This document shows positions 7,651 to 15,811 of a stretch of DNA of 32,521 bases, piece by piece. How positions within the stretch are numbered: the stretch's first letter is position 1; each line of letters starts with the position of its first letter. The DNA is from JACMQX01 sp044225675 (lineage in GTDB: Bacteria > Pseudomonadota > Gammaproteobacteria > Burkholderiales > Burkholderiaceae_C), in the NCBI GenBank assembly GCA_044225675.1, contig JBGAIH010000043.1, forward strand, positions 1 to 32,521. The letters run 5' to 3'. The notes under the pieces were generated by a model. That model worked only from the letters and a program-made list of their open reading frames with translations. It was not told the DNA's origin and searched no databases. The position numbers and the translations under genes were made by a program.

Positions 7651-8582
7651 CAGAAGTACCCGTCTTTCTTGCGTTTTTCCATGGACGCGTCGGAGGTCTT
7701 GTCGTCCATGCGGGTGGCGCCGCGCTCGCTGACGTCGGCGGCCAGGGTCTCGATCACGATCTCTGCAGCAGTGGCCGCGAGGCTGTCGACCGGGCAGGTG
7801 CAGGTGATGTCGCCCACGGTGCGAAAGCGCACGTCGCGCTCGACCACCTGTTCGCCCGCACGCGGCGGCGTCAGCGGCGTCACCGGCACCAGCAGGCCTT
7901 TGCGCTCGACGACCTGGCGCTTGTGGGTGTAGTAGATCGAGGGCAGGGCGATCTCTTCGCGCTCGATGTACTGCCACACGTCGAGTTCCGTCCAGTTGGA
8001 GATCGGGAACACGCGGAAATGCTCGCCCGGCTGCAGCCGGGTGTTGAACAGCGTCCACAGCTCGGGGCGCTGCGCCTTGGGCTGCCACTGGCCGAAGCTG
8101 TCGCGGTGCGAGAAGATGCGCTCCTTGGCGCGGGCCTTTTCCTCGTCGCGGCGGGCGCCGCCGATGAGCGCGTCGAAGCGGAACTCCTCGATGGCCTCAA
8201 GCAGCGTGACCGACTGATGCACATTGCGCGACTCGCCCTCGTGCGCGAGGCGCACGGTGCCGCGCTTCATGGAGTCTTCCACGCTGCGCACGATCAGCTG
8301 TGCGCCCAGCTCGCTCGCGCGGAAGTCACGGAAGTCGGTGACCTCGGGGAAGTTGTGGCCGGTGTCGATCATCAGCAGCGGGTAAGGGATGCGGCCGCGG
8401 CCGAAAGCCTTTTCTGCGCAGCGCAGCAGCACCAGCGAGTCCTTGCCGCCGGAGAACAGCAGGGCCGGCCGCTCGAATGCGGCGGCCACCTCGCGCAGCA
8501 CGAAGATGGCTTCTTCCTCCAGCGCGTCCAGGTGCTGGTTGCTCAGGTGGGCGAGCAGTTGGGGTTCGGTACGCGCGTTCAT
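7650..8582 (-). CDS. cysD: Sulfate adenylyltransferase subunit 2
   Basis: CysD is the catalytic subunit that makes APS from ATP and sulfate. The 310-residue protein has the PP-loop SGGKDS at 44-49, and the rest matches the family closely: LLMIDTGHNFPEV, GGARRDEEKARAKERIFSHRD, PISNWTELDVWQYI and a C-terminal KRKKDGYF tail. Its ATG at 8582 overlaps the cysH stop by four bases (ATGA), and its stop overlaps the cysN start. Tight coupling should give matched amounts of the two sulfurylase subunits. Confidence 0.96.
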   Translation of the reverse strand: MNARTEPQLLAHLSNQHLDALEEEAIFVLREVAAAFERPALLFSGGKDSLVLLRCAEKAFGRGRIPYPLLMIDTGHNFPEVTDFRDFRASELGAQLIVRSVEDSMKRGTVRLAHEGESRNVHQSVTLLEAIEEFRFDALIGGARRDEEKARAKERIFSHRDSFGQWQPKAQRPELWTLFNTRLQPGEHFRVFPISNWTELDVWQYIEREEIALPSIYYTHKRQVVERKGLLVPVTPLTPPRAGEQVVERDVRFRTVGDITCTCPVDSLAATAAEIVIETLAADVSERGATRMDDKTSDASMEKRKKDGYF

Positions 8583-9352
8583 GCGGCAACCTCCTTGATG
8601 GGAATGATGGACGAGGCACCCGGCAGCGACGAGGCACCCGGCAGCGACGAAGCGACATGCAGGCCGCACTCCTTGGCGCTTTCCTGCTCCCACCACCAGC
8701 GGCCCGAGCGCGGGTCTTCGCCGAGCGTGACCGCGCGGGTGCAGGGCGCGCAGCCGATGCTGGGGTAGAACTGGTCGTGCAGCGGGTTGTAGGGGATCTG
8801 CTGCGTGGCCACGTAGTGCCACACGTCGCCCAGGCTCCAGCCTGCCAGCGGGTTGACCTTGATGCGGCCGGCCTGCTGCTCGACGTCGGGCACGTCGGCG
8901 CGGGCGGCCGACTGCTCGCGGCGCAGGCCGGTGATCCAGCCGGCCTTGCCTTCGAGCGCGCGGGCCAGCGGCTCCATCTTGCGGATGTCGCAGCAGCGCT
9001 TGCGCAGCTCGATGCTGCGGTACATGGCGTCGGCGCCGTACTGCGCGACGAAGGCGTCGGCCACGTCCTGGCGCGGGCGGTAGATGTCCACCGTGCGACC
9101 ATAGCGCGCCTCCAGCCGCCCGATCAGCGCGAGCGTCTCGGCGTGCAGCATGCCGGTGTCGAGCACGAAGATGCTGGCGTCGATTCCGGCCTCGCCGAGC
9201 AGGTGCGTGACGACCATGTCTTCCACGCCCAGGCTGGAGGCCTGGGTGAGCGGCGCGTGCTGGCGCGCCACGTCGCGCAGCAGCGCGATCGATGCCGCAA
9301 GCCGGGCCTCGAAGCCGGCGGAGGGCCGGGCGTAGAGGTCGATGGCGCTCAT
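8579..9352 (-). CDS. cysH: Adenylylsulfate (APS) reductase, 4Fe-4S type
   Basis: This 257-residue enzyme reduces activated sulfate to sulfite. It has the iron-sulfur cysteines of the APS-using branch: Cys120-Cys121 (KRCCDIRK) and Cys201/Cys204 (GCAPCTRAV). The catalytic Cys229 lies in the KECGLH motif near the C-terminus. The four cluster cysteines, and the absence of a CysC domain in CysN or a cysC gene nearby, argue for APS rather than PAPS as substrate. After KECGLH the tail carries a duplicated SSLPGA unit encoded by an 18-bp tandem repeat. The start at 9352 overlaps the DUF934 stop by four bases. Confidence 0.95.
   Translation of the reverse strand: MSAIDLYARPSAGFEARLAASIALLRDVARQHAPLTQASSLGVEDMVVTHLLGEAGIDASIFVLDTGMLHAETLALIGRLEARYGRTVDIYRPRQDVADAFVAQYGADAMYRSIELRKRCCDIRKMEPLARALEGKAGWITGLRREQSAARADVPDVEQQAGRIKVNPLAGWSLGDVWHYVATQQIPYNPLHDQFYPSIGCAPCTRAVTLGEDPRSGRWWWEQESAKECGLHVASSLPGASSLPGASSIIPIKEVAA
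8610..8651 (-). repeat. 18-bp tandem repeat in the cysH 3' end
   Basis: On the + strand GACGAGGCACCCGGCAGC occurs at 8610-8627 and again at 8628-8645, followed by a partial third copy. It lies in the same reading frame and encodes the repeated SSLPGA residues in the tail of CysH after the catalytic motif. The copies are identical, pointing to a recent duplication by slippage. Confidence 0.85.
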
Positions 9353-9744
9353 GCGGCGTCCGCCGTGGCGGCCTCGCGGAAATGCGGCGCCGGATGCACG
9401 ATGTCGCCCTGGTAGAAGCCCTGGAAGCGGTCGAACTGGCGCTGCGCGTCGGCCTTGTCCACGCCTTCGCGCAGCACCGCGACGTCAAAGCCGGTGCGCT
9501 GCATGTGCACGAGCTGGTCGATCAGCACGTCGCCGGTGGCGCGGATCTCGCCCTTGAAGCCGAGCCGGCGGCGCAGCAGGTGCGCCTGACTGTAGGCCCG
9601 GCCGTCGGTGAACTTGGGAAAGTGCAGGTCGATGCGCTGCACGCCTTCGAGCGAGATGCTGGCGGGGTCGGCGTCATTGGGCAGCGTGAGCACGTTGTGC
9701 GGCTGCGGGTGCTCGGCCTGCTCGTGGAATGCGAGGATTTTCAT
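9349..9744 (-). CDS. DUF934 sulfur-assimilation accessory protein
   Basis: This 131-residue protein belongs to the DUF934 family, recognisable by the RIDLHFPKFTDGRAYSQAHLLRRRLGFKGEIRATGDVLIDQ core (about residues 37-78). It ends with a RFQGFYQGD motif. Genes of this family sit almost invariably between cysI and cysH in beta- and gammaproteobacteria. They are thought to help sulfite reduction, though no biochemical activity is established to my knowledge. It is 17 bases downstream of cysI and overlaps cysH by four bases, so it is part of the same operon. It has no signal peptide or membrane segment. Confidence 0.9.
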   Translation of the reverse strand: MKILAFHEQAEHPQPHNVLTLPNDADPASISLEGVQRIDLHFPKFTDGRAYSQAHLLRRRLGFKGEIRATGDVLIDQLVHMQRTGFDVAVLREGVDKADAQRQFDRFQGFYQGDIVHPAPHFREAATADAA

Positions 9745-9761
9745 GCGGTGGACTCCAGAGG

Positions 9762-11582
9762 TCAGGCGGTGGCGCGGCCGGCAAGGCGTGCGCCGTTGGC
9801 GGCGAGCTTGAACGGTTCGTGGCCGACGCGGCGCAGCGTGTCGATGAAGGTCTCGCTCGCCTGCCCGTCGGCCTGGCGCAGCGAGCGGTAGGTGTCGAGC
9901 ACGGCCTCGATCACCTCGGGCACTTCGGCGGCCGAGAAAGACGGGCCGACCACCTTGCCGGCACCCGCAGCGCCCGAGAGGGTCGAGCCGTCGGAGCCGC
10001 CGAGGGTGATCTGGTACCACTCCTTGCCGTCCTTGTCGACGCCCAGGATGCCGATGTGGCCGCTGTGGTGATGGCCGCAGGAGTTGATGCAGCCGCTGAT
10101 GTGCAGGTCGATTTCGCCCAGGTCGTGCAGCTCGTCCATGTCCTGGTAGCGGGCGGTGATGGCCTCGGCCACGGGAATGGAGCGGGCGTTGGCCAGCGAG
10201 CAGAAGTCGCCGCCGGGGCAGGCGATCATGTCGGTGAGCAGGCGGATGTTCGGGCGGGCGAGACCTGCCTTGCGCGCCGCCTGCCACAGCTCGGGCAGCT
10301 GGTCGCAGCGGACCCAGGGCAGCAGCAGGTTCTGGTCGTGGGTGACGCGCACTTCGCCGGCACTGAAGCGGTCGGCCAGGTCGGCCGCGATGTCGAGCTG
10401 GTCGGCCGTCGCGTCGCCAGGTGCCTGGCCCAGGCGCTTGAACGACAGCGTCACGGCGCGCAGGTCGGGGTTGCTGTGCGGTGCCACGTTCTGCTGCAGC
10501 CAGCGCCCGAATTCCACGTCGTCTTCGGCAGCCGCGCGCAGGATGTTCGCGATCTTGGCCTCGGCGTCGCGGCGGTTGCAGTCAAGCGCGGGCGGCACGA
10601 AGCTGGCGGCCACGCGGTCGTATTCGGCCTGGGTGATGGTGTGCGGCGCGCCGTCATGCTCGACGATCTGGCGGTACTCGGCCTCGACCGCGTCGATGTA
10701 CTTCTGGCCCTCGGCCTTGACCAGGATCTTGATGCGCGCCTTGTACATGTTGTCGCGGCGGCCATAGCGGTTGTAGACGCGGATCACGGCTTCGAGGTAG
10801 TTCATGATCTGGTTCCAGGGCAGGAACTCGCGCACCACCGTGCCGGTGATCGGCGTGCGGCCCATGCCGCCGCCCACCAGCACACGAAAGCCCAGCTCGC
10901 CGGCCTCGTTGCGCACCAGATGCAGGCCGACGTCGTGCCAGGCCGTGGCGGCGCGGTCTTCGCGGGCGCCGCTGATGGCGATCTTGAACTTGCGCGGCAG
11001 GAAGGCGAACTCGGGGTGCAGGGTGCTCCACTGCCGCAGGATCTCGCCGAACGGCCGCGGATCGGCGATCTCGTCGACGGCGATGCCGGCGCGTTCGTCA
11101 CTCGTGATGTTGCGGATGCAGTTGCCGCTGGTCTGGATGCCGTGCATGCCCACGCTGGCGAGCAGGTCCATCACGTCGGCGCTCTTGTCGAGGGGAATCC
11201 AGTTGTACTGGACGTTCTGGCGCGTGGTGAAGTGGGCGTAGCCGGTGGTCAGCCGGGTGTTGATGGACTGGCCGTTCTTGAGCGGCAATGCGCCCAGGCG
11301 GGTCTGGCGCGACTGGGCCTCGTTGAACAGCTCGGGGCGCGGCTGGTCGTACTCGCGCGCGATGCGGGCCAGCACGCGAACCTGCGCGCTCGACAGCTCG
11401 CCATACGGAACGGCGACCCGCAGCATCGGCGCATAGCGCTGGACATACCAGCCGTTCTGCAGGCGCAGCGGGCGGAACTCGTCCTCGCTGAGCTTGCCGG
11501 CCTGCCAGCGCTCGAGCTGGTCGCGGTACTGCTGGGCGCGCAGCTTGACGAACTGTTTGTCGAAGTCGGTGTATTGGTACAT
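9762..11582 (-). CDS. cysI: Siroheme/4Fe-4S sulfite (nitrite) reductase hemoprotein
   Basis: This 606-residue enzyme carries out the six-electron reduction of sulfite to sulfide. It has the duplicated ferredoxin-like and siroheme-binding halves of the family, with HFTTRQNVQYNWI and TSGNCIRNITSDERAG in the first half. The cluster and siroheme ligands are Cys455 and Cys461 (CPGGDFC) and Cys498 and Cys502 (CINSC, followed by GHHHSGHIG). No CysJ flavoprotein gene is present, so electrons must come from elsewhere. The fdxA/ferredoxin-reductase pair at the end of the same gene block is an obvious candidate. It starts 28 bases after the permease gene and precedes DUF934 by 17 bases. The family does not separate sulfite from nitrite reductase by eye; the cys neighbours decide for sulfite. 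Confidence 0.93.
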   Translation of the reverse strand: MYQYTDFDKQFVKLRAQQYRDQLERWQAGKLSEDEFRPLRLQNGWYVQRYAPMLRVAVPYGELSSAQVRVLARIAREYDQPRPELFNEAQSRQTRLGALPLKNGQSINTRLTTGYAHFTTRQNVQYNWIPLDKSADVMDLLASVGMHGIQTSGNCIRNITSDERAGIAVDEIADPRPFGEILRQWSTLHPEFAFLPRKFKIAISGAREDRAATAWHDVGLHLVRNEAGELGFRVLVGGGMGRTPITGTVVREFLPWNQIMNYLEAVIRVYNRYGRRDNMYKARIKILVKAEGQKYIDAVEAEYRQIVEHDGAPHTITQAEYDRVAASFVPPALDCNRRDAEAKIANILRAAAEDDVEFGRWLQQNVAPHSNPDLRAVTLSFKRLGQAPGDATADQLDIAADLADRFSAGEVRVTHDQNLLLPWVRCDQLPELWQAARKAGLARPNIRLLTDMIACPGGDFCSLANARSIPVAEAITARYQDMDELHDLGEIDLHISGCINSCGHHHSGHIGILGVDKDGKEWYQITLGGSDGSTLSGAAGAGKVVGPSFSAAEVPEVIEAVLDTYRSLRQADGQASETFIDTLRRVGHEPFKLAANGARLAGRATA

Positions 11583-11610
11583 GGCGTGGGGCGGGAAAGG
11601 GCGAAAGCGT

Positions 11611-12402
11611 CTAGAGCGCGATCAGCTTGGTGCCGGCATAGGCCAGCAGGATGGAAAGAAGGGCGCGGATCGCGCGTTCGGGCGTGCGCTGCACCAGTCG
11701 CGTGCCGAGCCAGATGCCGGGCAGCGAGCCCGCCAGCAGCCAGCCGAGCAGCGACCAGTCGACCGAGCCGATGGACGCATGGCCCAGGCCGGCGACCAGC
11801 GTGAGCGGCACGGCGTGGGCAATGTCGGCGGCCACGATGCGCGGCAGCGGCAGGGCCGGGTACAGGAGCATGAGGACGAGCACGCCGATGGCGCCGGCGC
11901 CGACCGATGTGAGCGTGACCAGCATGCCGATCAGCGCGCCGAAGGCCACCGGCAGGGCCCAGTGCTTCGGCCGTGCCGCAGCGGCCTGCGCATGCGGCGC
12001 CACATGGCGGGGGGCGGTCTTGCCGGCGACGGCCTTGTAGAGCGAGGCCACGGCGGTCAGCAGCAGCGCGACACCCAGCGTGGTCGTCATGGCCTGCTGC
12101 ACGGCGGGGTTGGCCGGACCGAGCTGGCGCAGCGCCAGCAGGGTGAGCAGCGACGCCGGCAGGCTGCCGGCGGCCACCAAGCCCACGACCGGCCAGTCGA
12201 TGATCCGGGCGCGCGCCAGGCGGATGGATCCGCCCATCTTGGTGAAGGCGGCAAACAGCAGGTCGGTGCCGATGGCCAGGTGCGGCTTGACGCCGAACAC
12301 GAAGATGAGCAGCGGCGTCATGAGCGAGCCGCCGCCCACCCCGGTCAGCCCGACGATCAGGCCGACGACAAAACCCGCGAAGACAAAGGCCAGATCGTGC
12401 AT
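11611..12402 (-). CDS. TauE/SafE-family permease (sulfur oxyanion transporter)
   Basis: This 263-residue integral membrane protein has repeated hydrophobic segments and the TauE/SafE hallmark FVVGLIVGLTGVGGGSLMTPLL near the N-terminus. The family's second half repeats the pattern (GALIGMLVTLTSVGAGAIGV). The ATG at 12402 gives the usual family start (MHDLAFVFAGF). A TTG at 12438 would add 12 residues and is less likely. As the first gene of the cys block, 28 bases before cysI, it probably imports sulfate or exports sulfite or sulfonate-derived anions. Direction cannot be told from sequence. A strong palindrome about 60 bp upstream may be its operator. Confidence 0.88.
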   Translation of the reverse strand: MHDLAFVFAGFVVGLIVGLTGVGGGSLMTPLLIFVFGVKPHLAIGTDLLFAAFTKMGGSIRLARARIIDWPVVGLVAAGSLPASLLTLLALRQLGPANPAVQQAMTTTLGVALLLTAVASLYKAVAGKTAPRHVAPHAQAAAARPKHWALPVAFGALIGMLVTLTSVGAGAIGVLVLMLLYPALPLPRIVAADIAHAVPLTLVAGLGHASIGSVDWSLLGWLLAGSLPGIWLGTRLVQRTPERAIRALLSILLAYAGTKLIAL

Positions 12403-12462
12403 TGGCGCGACTATAGGAGTCGCCCTTATGAAGCCCAACGATTTTTTAGTTCGCGCTTTATG

Positions 12463-12478
12463 CGGATAAGCTTATTCG
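12463..12478. promoter_or_regulatory. 16-bp near-palindrome upstream of the cys block (possible CysB-type site)
   Basis: The sequence CGGATAAGCTTATTCG contains a perfect ten-base palindrome ATAAGCTTAT (12466-12475) with flanking CG pairs, and TTCGCGAA follows it. It lies ~60 bp upstream of the permease start and ~125 bp before the divergent receiver gene. LysR-type regulators such as CysB bind A/T-rich dyads at such positions. A second GGATAAAGC copy lies 50 bp further right (about 12522-12530). Assignment to CysB is inference. Confidence 0.4.
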
Positions 12479-12602
12479 CGAAGCAGGACGCGGGCTGGCG
12501 CGGGATTTCTGCGCGAAGCCGGATAAAGCGGGTCGCGCCGTGCCGGCCAACCGCCGGAGCCGGCATAATTTGATGGCTGTTACAAACAAGGGAATGCGCA
12601 GG

Positions 12603-13334
12603 ATGGGCGATCGCGTCTTCGTGAAGGTGGTCGGATTCACCGATGTGGAGCGGCACGCCCTGAACACCGTATTCCGGCTGTCGGACGAGCGTGCCGCCAC
12701 CTACGTGCTGTGGACGCCCGACGCGCCCGAGCCGCCGCGCCTGGCGCTGGTGGACGGCCAGACGGCCGAGGGCCGCCAGGCGCTGGAGTCGCCCAACACC
12801 GATCCCGATCTCAAGCTCATCTGGGTCGGCGCCATCACGCCGGCCCATGCGGTGCGCAGCTTCGTGCGGCCCCTGGTCTGGCCGGACGTGGTCCAGGCGA
12901 TGGACGAGCTGTTCGCGCCGCCGCCCACGGTGGACTTCGACCTTGATCTCGATCCGGTGGCGCCGACTGCCGCCGCGCCGGGCAAGCGGGCCCTGGTGTC
13001 GGGCGCGGATGCCGACCAGCGCTTCTACCTGCGCGCCAAGCTGGCCTCGGTCGGGCTGCTCGACGTGGACGAGGCCGATTCGGCCGCGCGCGTGGAGGAG
13101 CTGGTCAAGATCAAGCACTACCAGGTCATCCTGCTCGACCTGGACCTGCCCGATGCCGATGGCTGGGCGCTGCTGCGCCGGCTCACGGTCCTGGCGCCGC
13201 CGGCTCCGGTGATCGCCTTTGCGCAGGACGTGGGCTTTGCCGTGCGCCTGCGCAGCCGCTTTGCCGGGGCGCAGGCCTGCCTGGGCAAGCCGCCTCACCC
13301 GGGCAAGCTGCAGGCGCTGCTGCAGAAGATCTGA
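12603..13334 (+). CDS. Two-domain receiver-type protein
   Basis: This 243-residue cytoplasmic protein has a C-terminal response-regulator receiver domain (about 127-243). VILLDLDLPDADGW contains the likely phospho-acceptor Asp179, and LGKP contains the conserved Lys229. The usual Thr/Ser position is atypical (VIAFAQD), so signalling may be modified. The N-terminal ~105 residues form a separate alpha/beta domain (VKVVGF..ERHALNTVFRLS....LALVDGQ....LKLIWVG....VRPL) that strongly resembles the first domain of the protein encoded at 22040. There is no DNA-binding or enzymatic output domain. The ATG at 12603 is chosen because AAGGGA lies nine bases upstream; in-frame starts at 12540, 12573 and 12594 are possible. 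It ends one base before the stop of the convergent maleate isomerase gene. Confidence 0.82.
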   Translation: MGDRVFVKVVGFTDVERHALNTVFRLSDERAATYVLWTPDAPEPPRLALVDGQTAEGRQALESPNTDPDLKLIWVGAITPAHAVRSFVRPLVWPDVVQAMDELFAPPPTVDFDLDLDPVAPTAAAPGKRALVSGADADQRFYLRAKLASVGLLDVDEADSAARVEELVKIKHYQVILLDLDLPDADGWALLRRLTVLAPPAPVIAFAQDVGFAVRLRSRFAGAQACLGKPPHPGKLQALLQKI

Positions 13335-13335
13335 G

Positions 13336-14079
13336 TCAGGCCAGCACGGCGCCGAATCCCGGAACGCCGGCCGGCAGGCCCAGCAGGTCGAGCATGGTGC
13401 GCGCCGTGCAGGCGGCGGTCGACGTGACCGGCACGCCCAGGCGGTCCTGTGCGATCTGGAGTGCCGGCAGCGACGGCATCTGCACGCAGGCCGACAGCAC
13501 CACGACGTCGGCGTTGGCCACGTTCAGCCGCCGGACGTCGTCGAGCAGTTGCATCGGGTCGCGCCGACCCACCTCCAGGTTGTCGGGGATCTCGAAGCAG
13601 AGACTGTCGACGACCTCGATGCCTTCGTTCTCGATATAGGCCACCACCTTGGCCGTCAGCGGCTTCATGTAGGGGGCCATGAGCGCGATGCGGCGTGCGC
13701 CCAGGCCGCGCAGCCCGTGAATCAGGGCGCCGGCCGAGGTCATCACCCGGCTGGCCGCGCCGTTGTCCTGCACGACGCGGGCGAAGTCGGCCTCGACCTC
13801 GCGGTGGTAGCCCGGGCCCTGCGCCATGATGGCCACCAGACAGGCCGTGCTCATCACATCGACCCGTGCATCGGCCAGCTCGGCCGCGCAGCGCAGACCC
13901 TCGCGGTTCATCGCGGCCAGCTCCTCCGGCGTGACCTTGTGCATGCGCATGCGCGAGCCGTGGAAGGTGAAGCGCTCGGGAAACAGCGCTTCGCGCGAGC
14001 GCAGGATCGCGGGCACCTCGGTTTCCATGGTGGTGTTGGAGCTGGGCACGATCTGCCCGATGCGGATGGGTCGGTTCAT
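13336..14079 (-). CDS. Maleate cis-trans isomerase
   Basis: This 247-residue protein belongs to the Asp/Glu-racemase-like maleate isomerase family (MaiA/NicE), which turns maleate into fumarate. It begins RIGQIVPSSNTTMETEVP, the family's substrate-binding stretch. The two catalytic cysteines are Cys80 (STACLVAIM) and Cys198 (LSACVQMPSL), spaced 118 residues apart as I recall for characterised members. It overlaps the thioesterase gene by four bases and is the last gene of the coupled catabolic operon. Its presence implies that the pathway yields maleate, as in nicotinate, picolinate or hydrolytic gentisate routes. Other members of the superfamily (arylmalonate decarboxylase, Asp racemase) fit the N-terminus less well. 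Confidence 0.85.
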   Translation of the reverse strand: MNRPIRIGQIVPSSNTTMETEVPAILRSREALFPERFTFHGSRMRMHKVTPEELAAMNREGLRCAAELADARVDVMSTACLVAIMAQGPGYHREVEADFARVVQDNGAASRVMTSAGALIHGLRGLGARRIALMAPYMKPLTAKVVAYIENEGIEVVDSLCFEIPDNLEVGRRDPMQLLDDVRRLNVANADVVVLSACVQMPSLPALQIAQDRLGVPVTSTAACTARTMLDLLGLPAGVPGFGAVLA

Positions 14080-14528
14080 GAGGAGGGGGTATGCAGAAAG
14101 CCCAGCGCCGCGCGCAGGGCCGGTGGGATGGGCACGCGCCTGCGAACCTCGCGGCTGATGCAGATGGGCGAGAAGCGCCCGGTGAACACCGCGCTGCCGT
14201 CCGGGCGGCGCGCCCGCACGCGGATGTCGAAGCTGTGCTCGCGGATGGCGGGAACGTCGCAATGCATGTCGAACACGTCCTCCGGCCACAGCGCCGCGTG
14301 GAACTCCAGCTCCATGCCCTTGCAGGGCGTGTCCACGTCGAGCGTCTTGAGCCAGCGCGCATAGTGGCCCTGGCCCAGCTCGTCGAACACATGGTTGACA
14401 GCCGTGAGCAGGTAGTCGCTGAAGCGGCCGGTGTAGACCACGCCTGCCGGGTCGCATTCGGCCCAGCGCACGCGTTTGCGCACGATGAACGGCTCGCGCG
14501 AGACGAGCGCTTCGTAACTGGAGATCAT
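14076..14528 (-). CDS. Hotdog-fold acyl-CoA thioesterase, 4-hydroxybenzoyl-CoA type
   Basis: This 150-residue protein has the 4-hydroxybenzoyl-CoA thioesterase signature VRWAECDPAGVVYTGRF, with the likely catalytic Asp26, near its N-terminus. The rest follows the single-hotdog pattern (WLKTLDVDTPCKGMELEFHAALWPEDVFD, then FDIRVRARRPDGSAVFTGRF). In this operon, with an aryl-CoA ligase and an acyl-CoA-type monooxygenase, it most probably releases the free hydroxylated acid from its CoA thioester. It is bracketed by four-base ATGA overlaps with the monooxygenase upstream and the maleate isomerase downstream. The exact acyl group cannot be read from the sequence. Confidence 0.85.
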   Translation of the reverse strand: MISSYEALVSREPFIVRKRVRWAECDPAGVVYTGRFSDYLLTAVNHVFDELGQGHYARWLKTLDVDTPCKGMELEFHAALWPEDVFDMHCDVPAIREHSFDIRVRARRPDGSAVFTGRFSPICISREVRRRVPIPPALRAALGFLHTPSS

Positions 14529-15811
14529 GCGGCCTGCCCGTGCGCCGCAGTCGGTGCGCCGGCAGCGGCCGCGACGTCCGCATCCGACGCGGCCGCCGGG
14601 CCCACCAGGGGTTCCGCGCCGACAAGACCGGCCCGCTCGAACTGCGCGTAGAGCTGCGGATACTGCTCCGACAGGCGCTCCTCGCCCATGCGGCCGGTGC
14701 GGGTCATGAAGGCATGGATGAACTCAAGCGGTGTGTAGCGCCGCATCCACTGGCCGATGTCCTCATACCAAAGATAGGACTTGCGCGAGGCGCCGAGCAG
14801 CTTGGCCTTCTCGGGGCCGCGCGCCGCGACGAAGCGCGCCAGCCGCGCCAGGGCTGCGGGCTCGGCCCCGCCTTCGGTCGCGCACTCTGCAGCGCCGTCC
14901 GGCAGGGGCTCGGTCAGCGCCTCGGCGAGCGCGATGGCGTCTTCCATGGCAATGCGCGTGCCCGAGCCGATCGAGAAATGGGCGCTGGTCTGCGCGTCGC
15001 CGATCAGCACGGTGCGGCCGACCGTCCAGTGGCGGTTCTGTGTGACCGGGAACTGCCGCCAGTTCGAGTTGTTGGAGATCAGCGGCGCGCCCTCCAGCTC
15101 GGGCGCGAAGATGCGCTCGAAGAGGGCCTGGCGCTCGTCGTTGCTCATGGACTCCATGCCGGCGGCGACCCAGGTCGCATGGTCGCATTCGGCCACGAAG
15201 GTGCTGCCGCTGTCGCAGTAGGGGTAGTAGTGCGCCACGTAGGTCCCGCCGTTCCACTCGCGGAAAACGAGGGCGGACTTGTCGAAGACGCGGGAGGTGC
15301 CGAACCAGGCGAAGTGGTTGGTGAGGAAGGAGCGCGTCGTGCCGAAGCCGGCCTCGTCGGCCCCGCGCACGACCGAGTTGACGCCGTCGGCGCCGACGAT
15401 CACGTCGGCGTCGCCCAGGCCGAGCGCGCCGAGTTCGTCCGGATGCGCGATGCGCGTGCCGAAGCGCACGTCCACGCCAGCGCCCAGCGCTGCCTCCTGC
15501 AGCACATGCAGCAGGTCGATGCGGGCAATCGCGCCGCCCTTGCTCGGATGCTGGATGTCGATCGGCTGCTCGCGCACATTGATGGTCTGGCAGCCGTTGA
15601 AGTGCATGTGCGCCACCAGCTCGCGATGGATGGCTTCGTCGGCCGCCTGGATGCGGTTGAGCCCCGAGTCGGCGAGCACCACGCCGAAGCCGAAGGTGTT
15701 GTCGGCGCTGTTCTGCTCGATGACGCTCACCTGGTAGTCGGGCCGGCGCCGCTTGACCAGGGTGGCCAGATAGAGACCGGCGGGGCCGCCGCCCACGATG
15801 GCGATCTTCAT
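14525..15811 (-). CDS. FAD-dependent monooxygenase of the salicylyl/anthraniloyl-CoA hydroxylase type
   Basis: This 428-residue class A flavin monooxygenase has an FAD-binding GGGPAG at 7-12 and the second FAD motif in VGRTVLIGDAQTSAHFSIGSGTRIAMEDA. The latter, with NTFGFGVVLADSGLNRI, FAWFGTSRVFD and FVAECDHATWVAAG, is far closer to salicylyl-CoA 5-hydroxylase and the N-terminal half of 2-aminobenzoyl-CoA monooxygenase than to 4-hydroxybenzoate hydroxylase. This suggests a CoA-thioester substrate. The ligase and thioesterase in the same operon support that. A low-complexity Ala/Asp-rich tail (about 400-428) extends it beyond the usual length. It overlaps both neighbours by four bases. A hydroxypyridine carboxylic substrate remains possible. 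Confidence 0.85.
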   Translation of the reverse strand: MKIAIVGGGPAGLYLATLVKRRRPDYQVSVIEQNSADNTFGFGVVLADSGLNRIQAADEAIHRELVAHMHFNGCQTINVREQPIDIQHPSKGGAIARIDLLHVLQEAALGAGVDVRFGTRIAHPDELGALGLGDADVIVGADGVNSVVRGADEAGFGTTRSFLTNHFAWFGTSRVFDKSALVFREWNGGTYVAHYYPYCDSGSTFVAECDHATWVAAGMESMSNDERQALFERIFAPELEGAPLISNNSNWRQFPVTQNRHWTVGRTVLIGDAQTSAHFSIGSGTRIAMEDAIALAEALTEPLPDGAAECATEGGAEPAALARLARFVAARGPEKAKLLGASRKSYLWYEDIGQWMRRYTPLEFIHAFMTRTGRMGEERLSEQYPQLYAQFERAGLVGAEPLVGPAAASDADVAAAAGAPTAAHGQAA

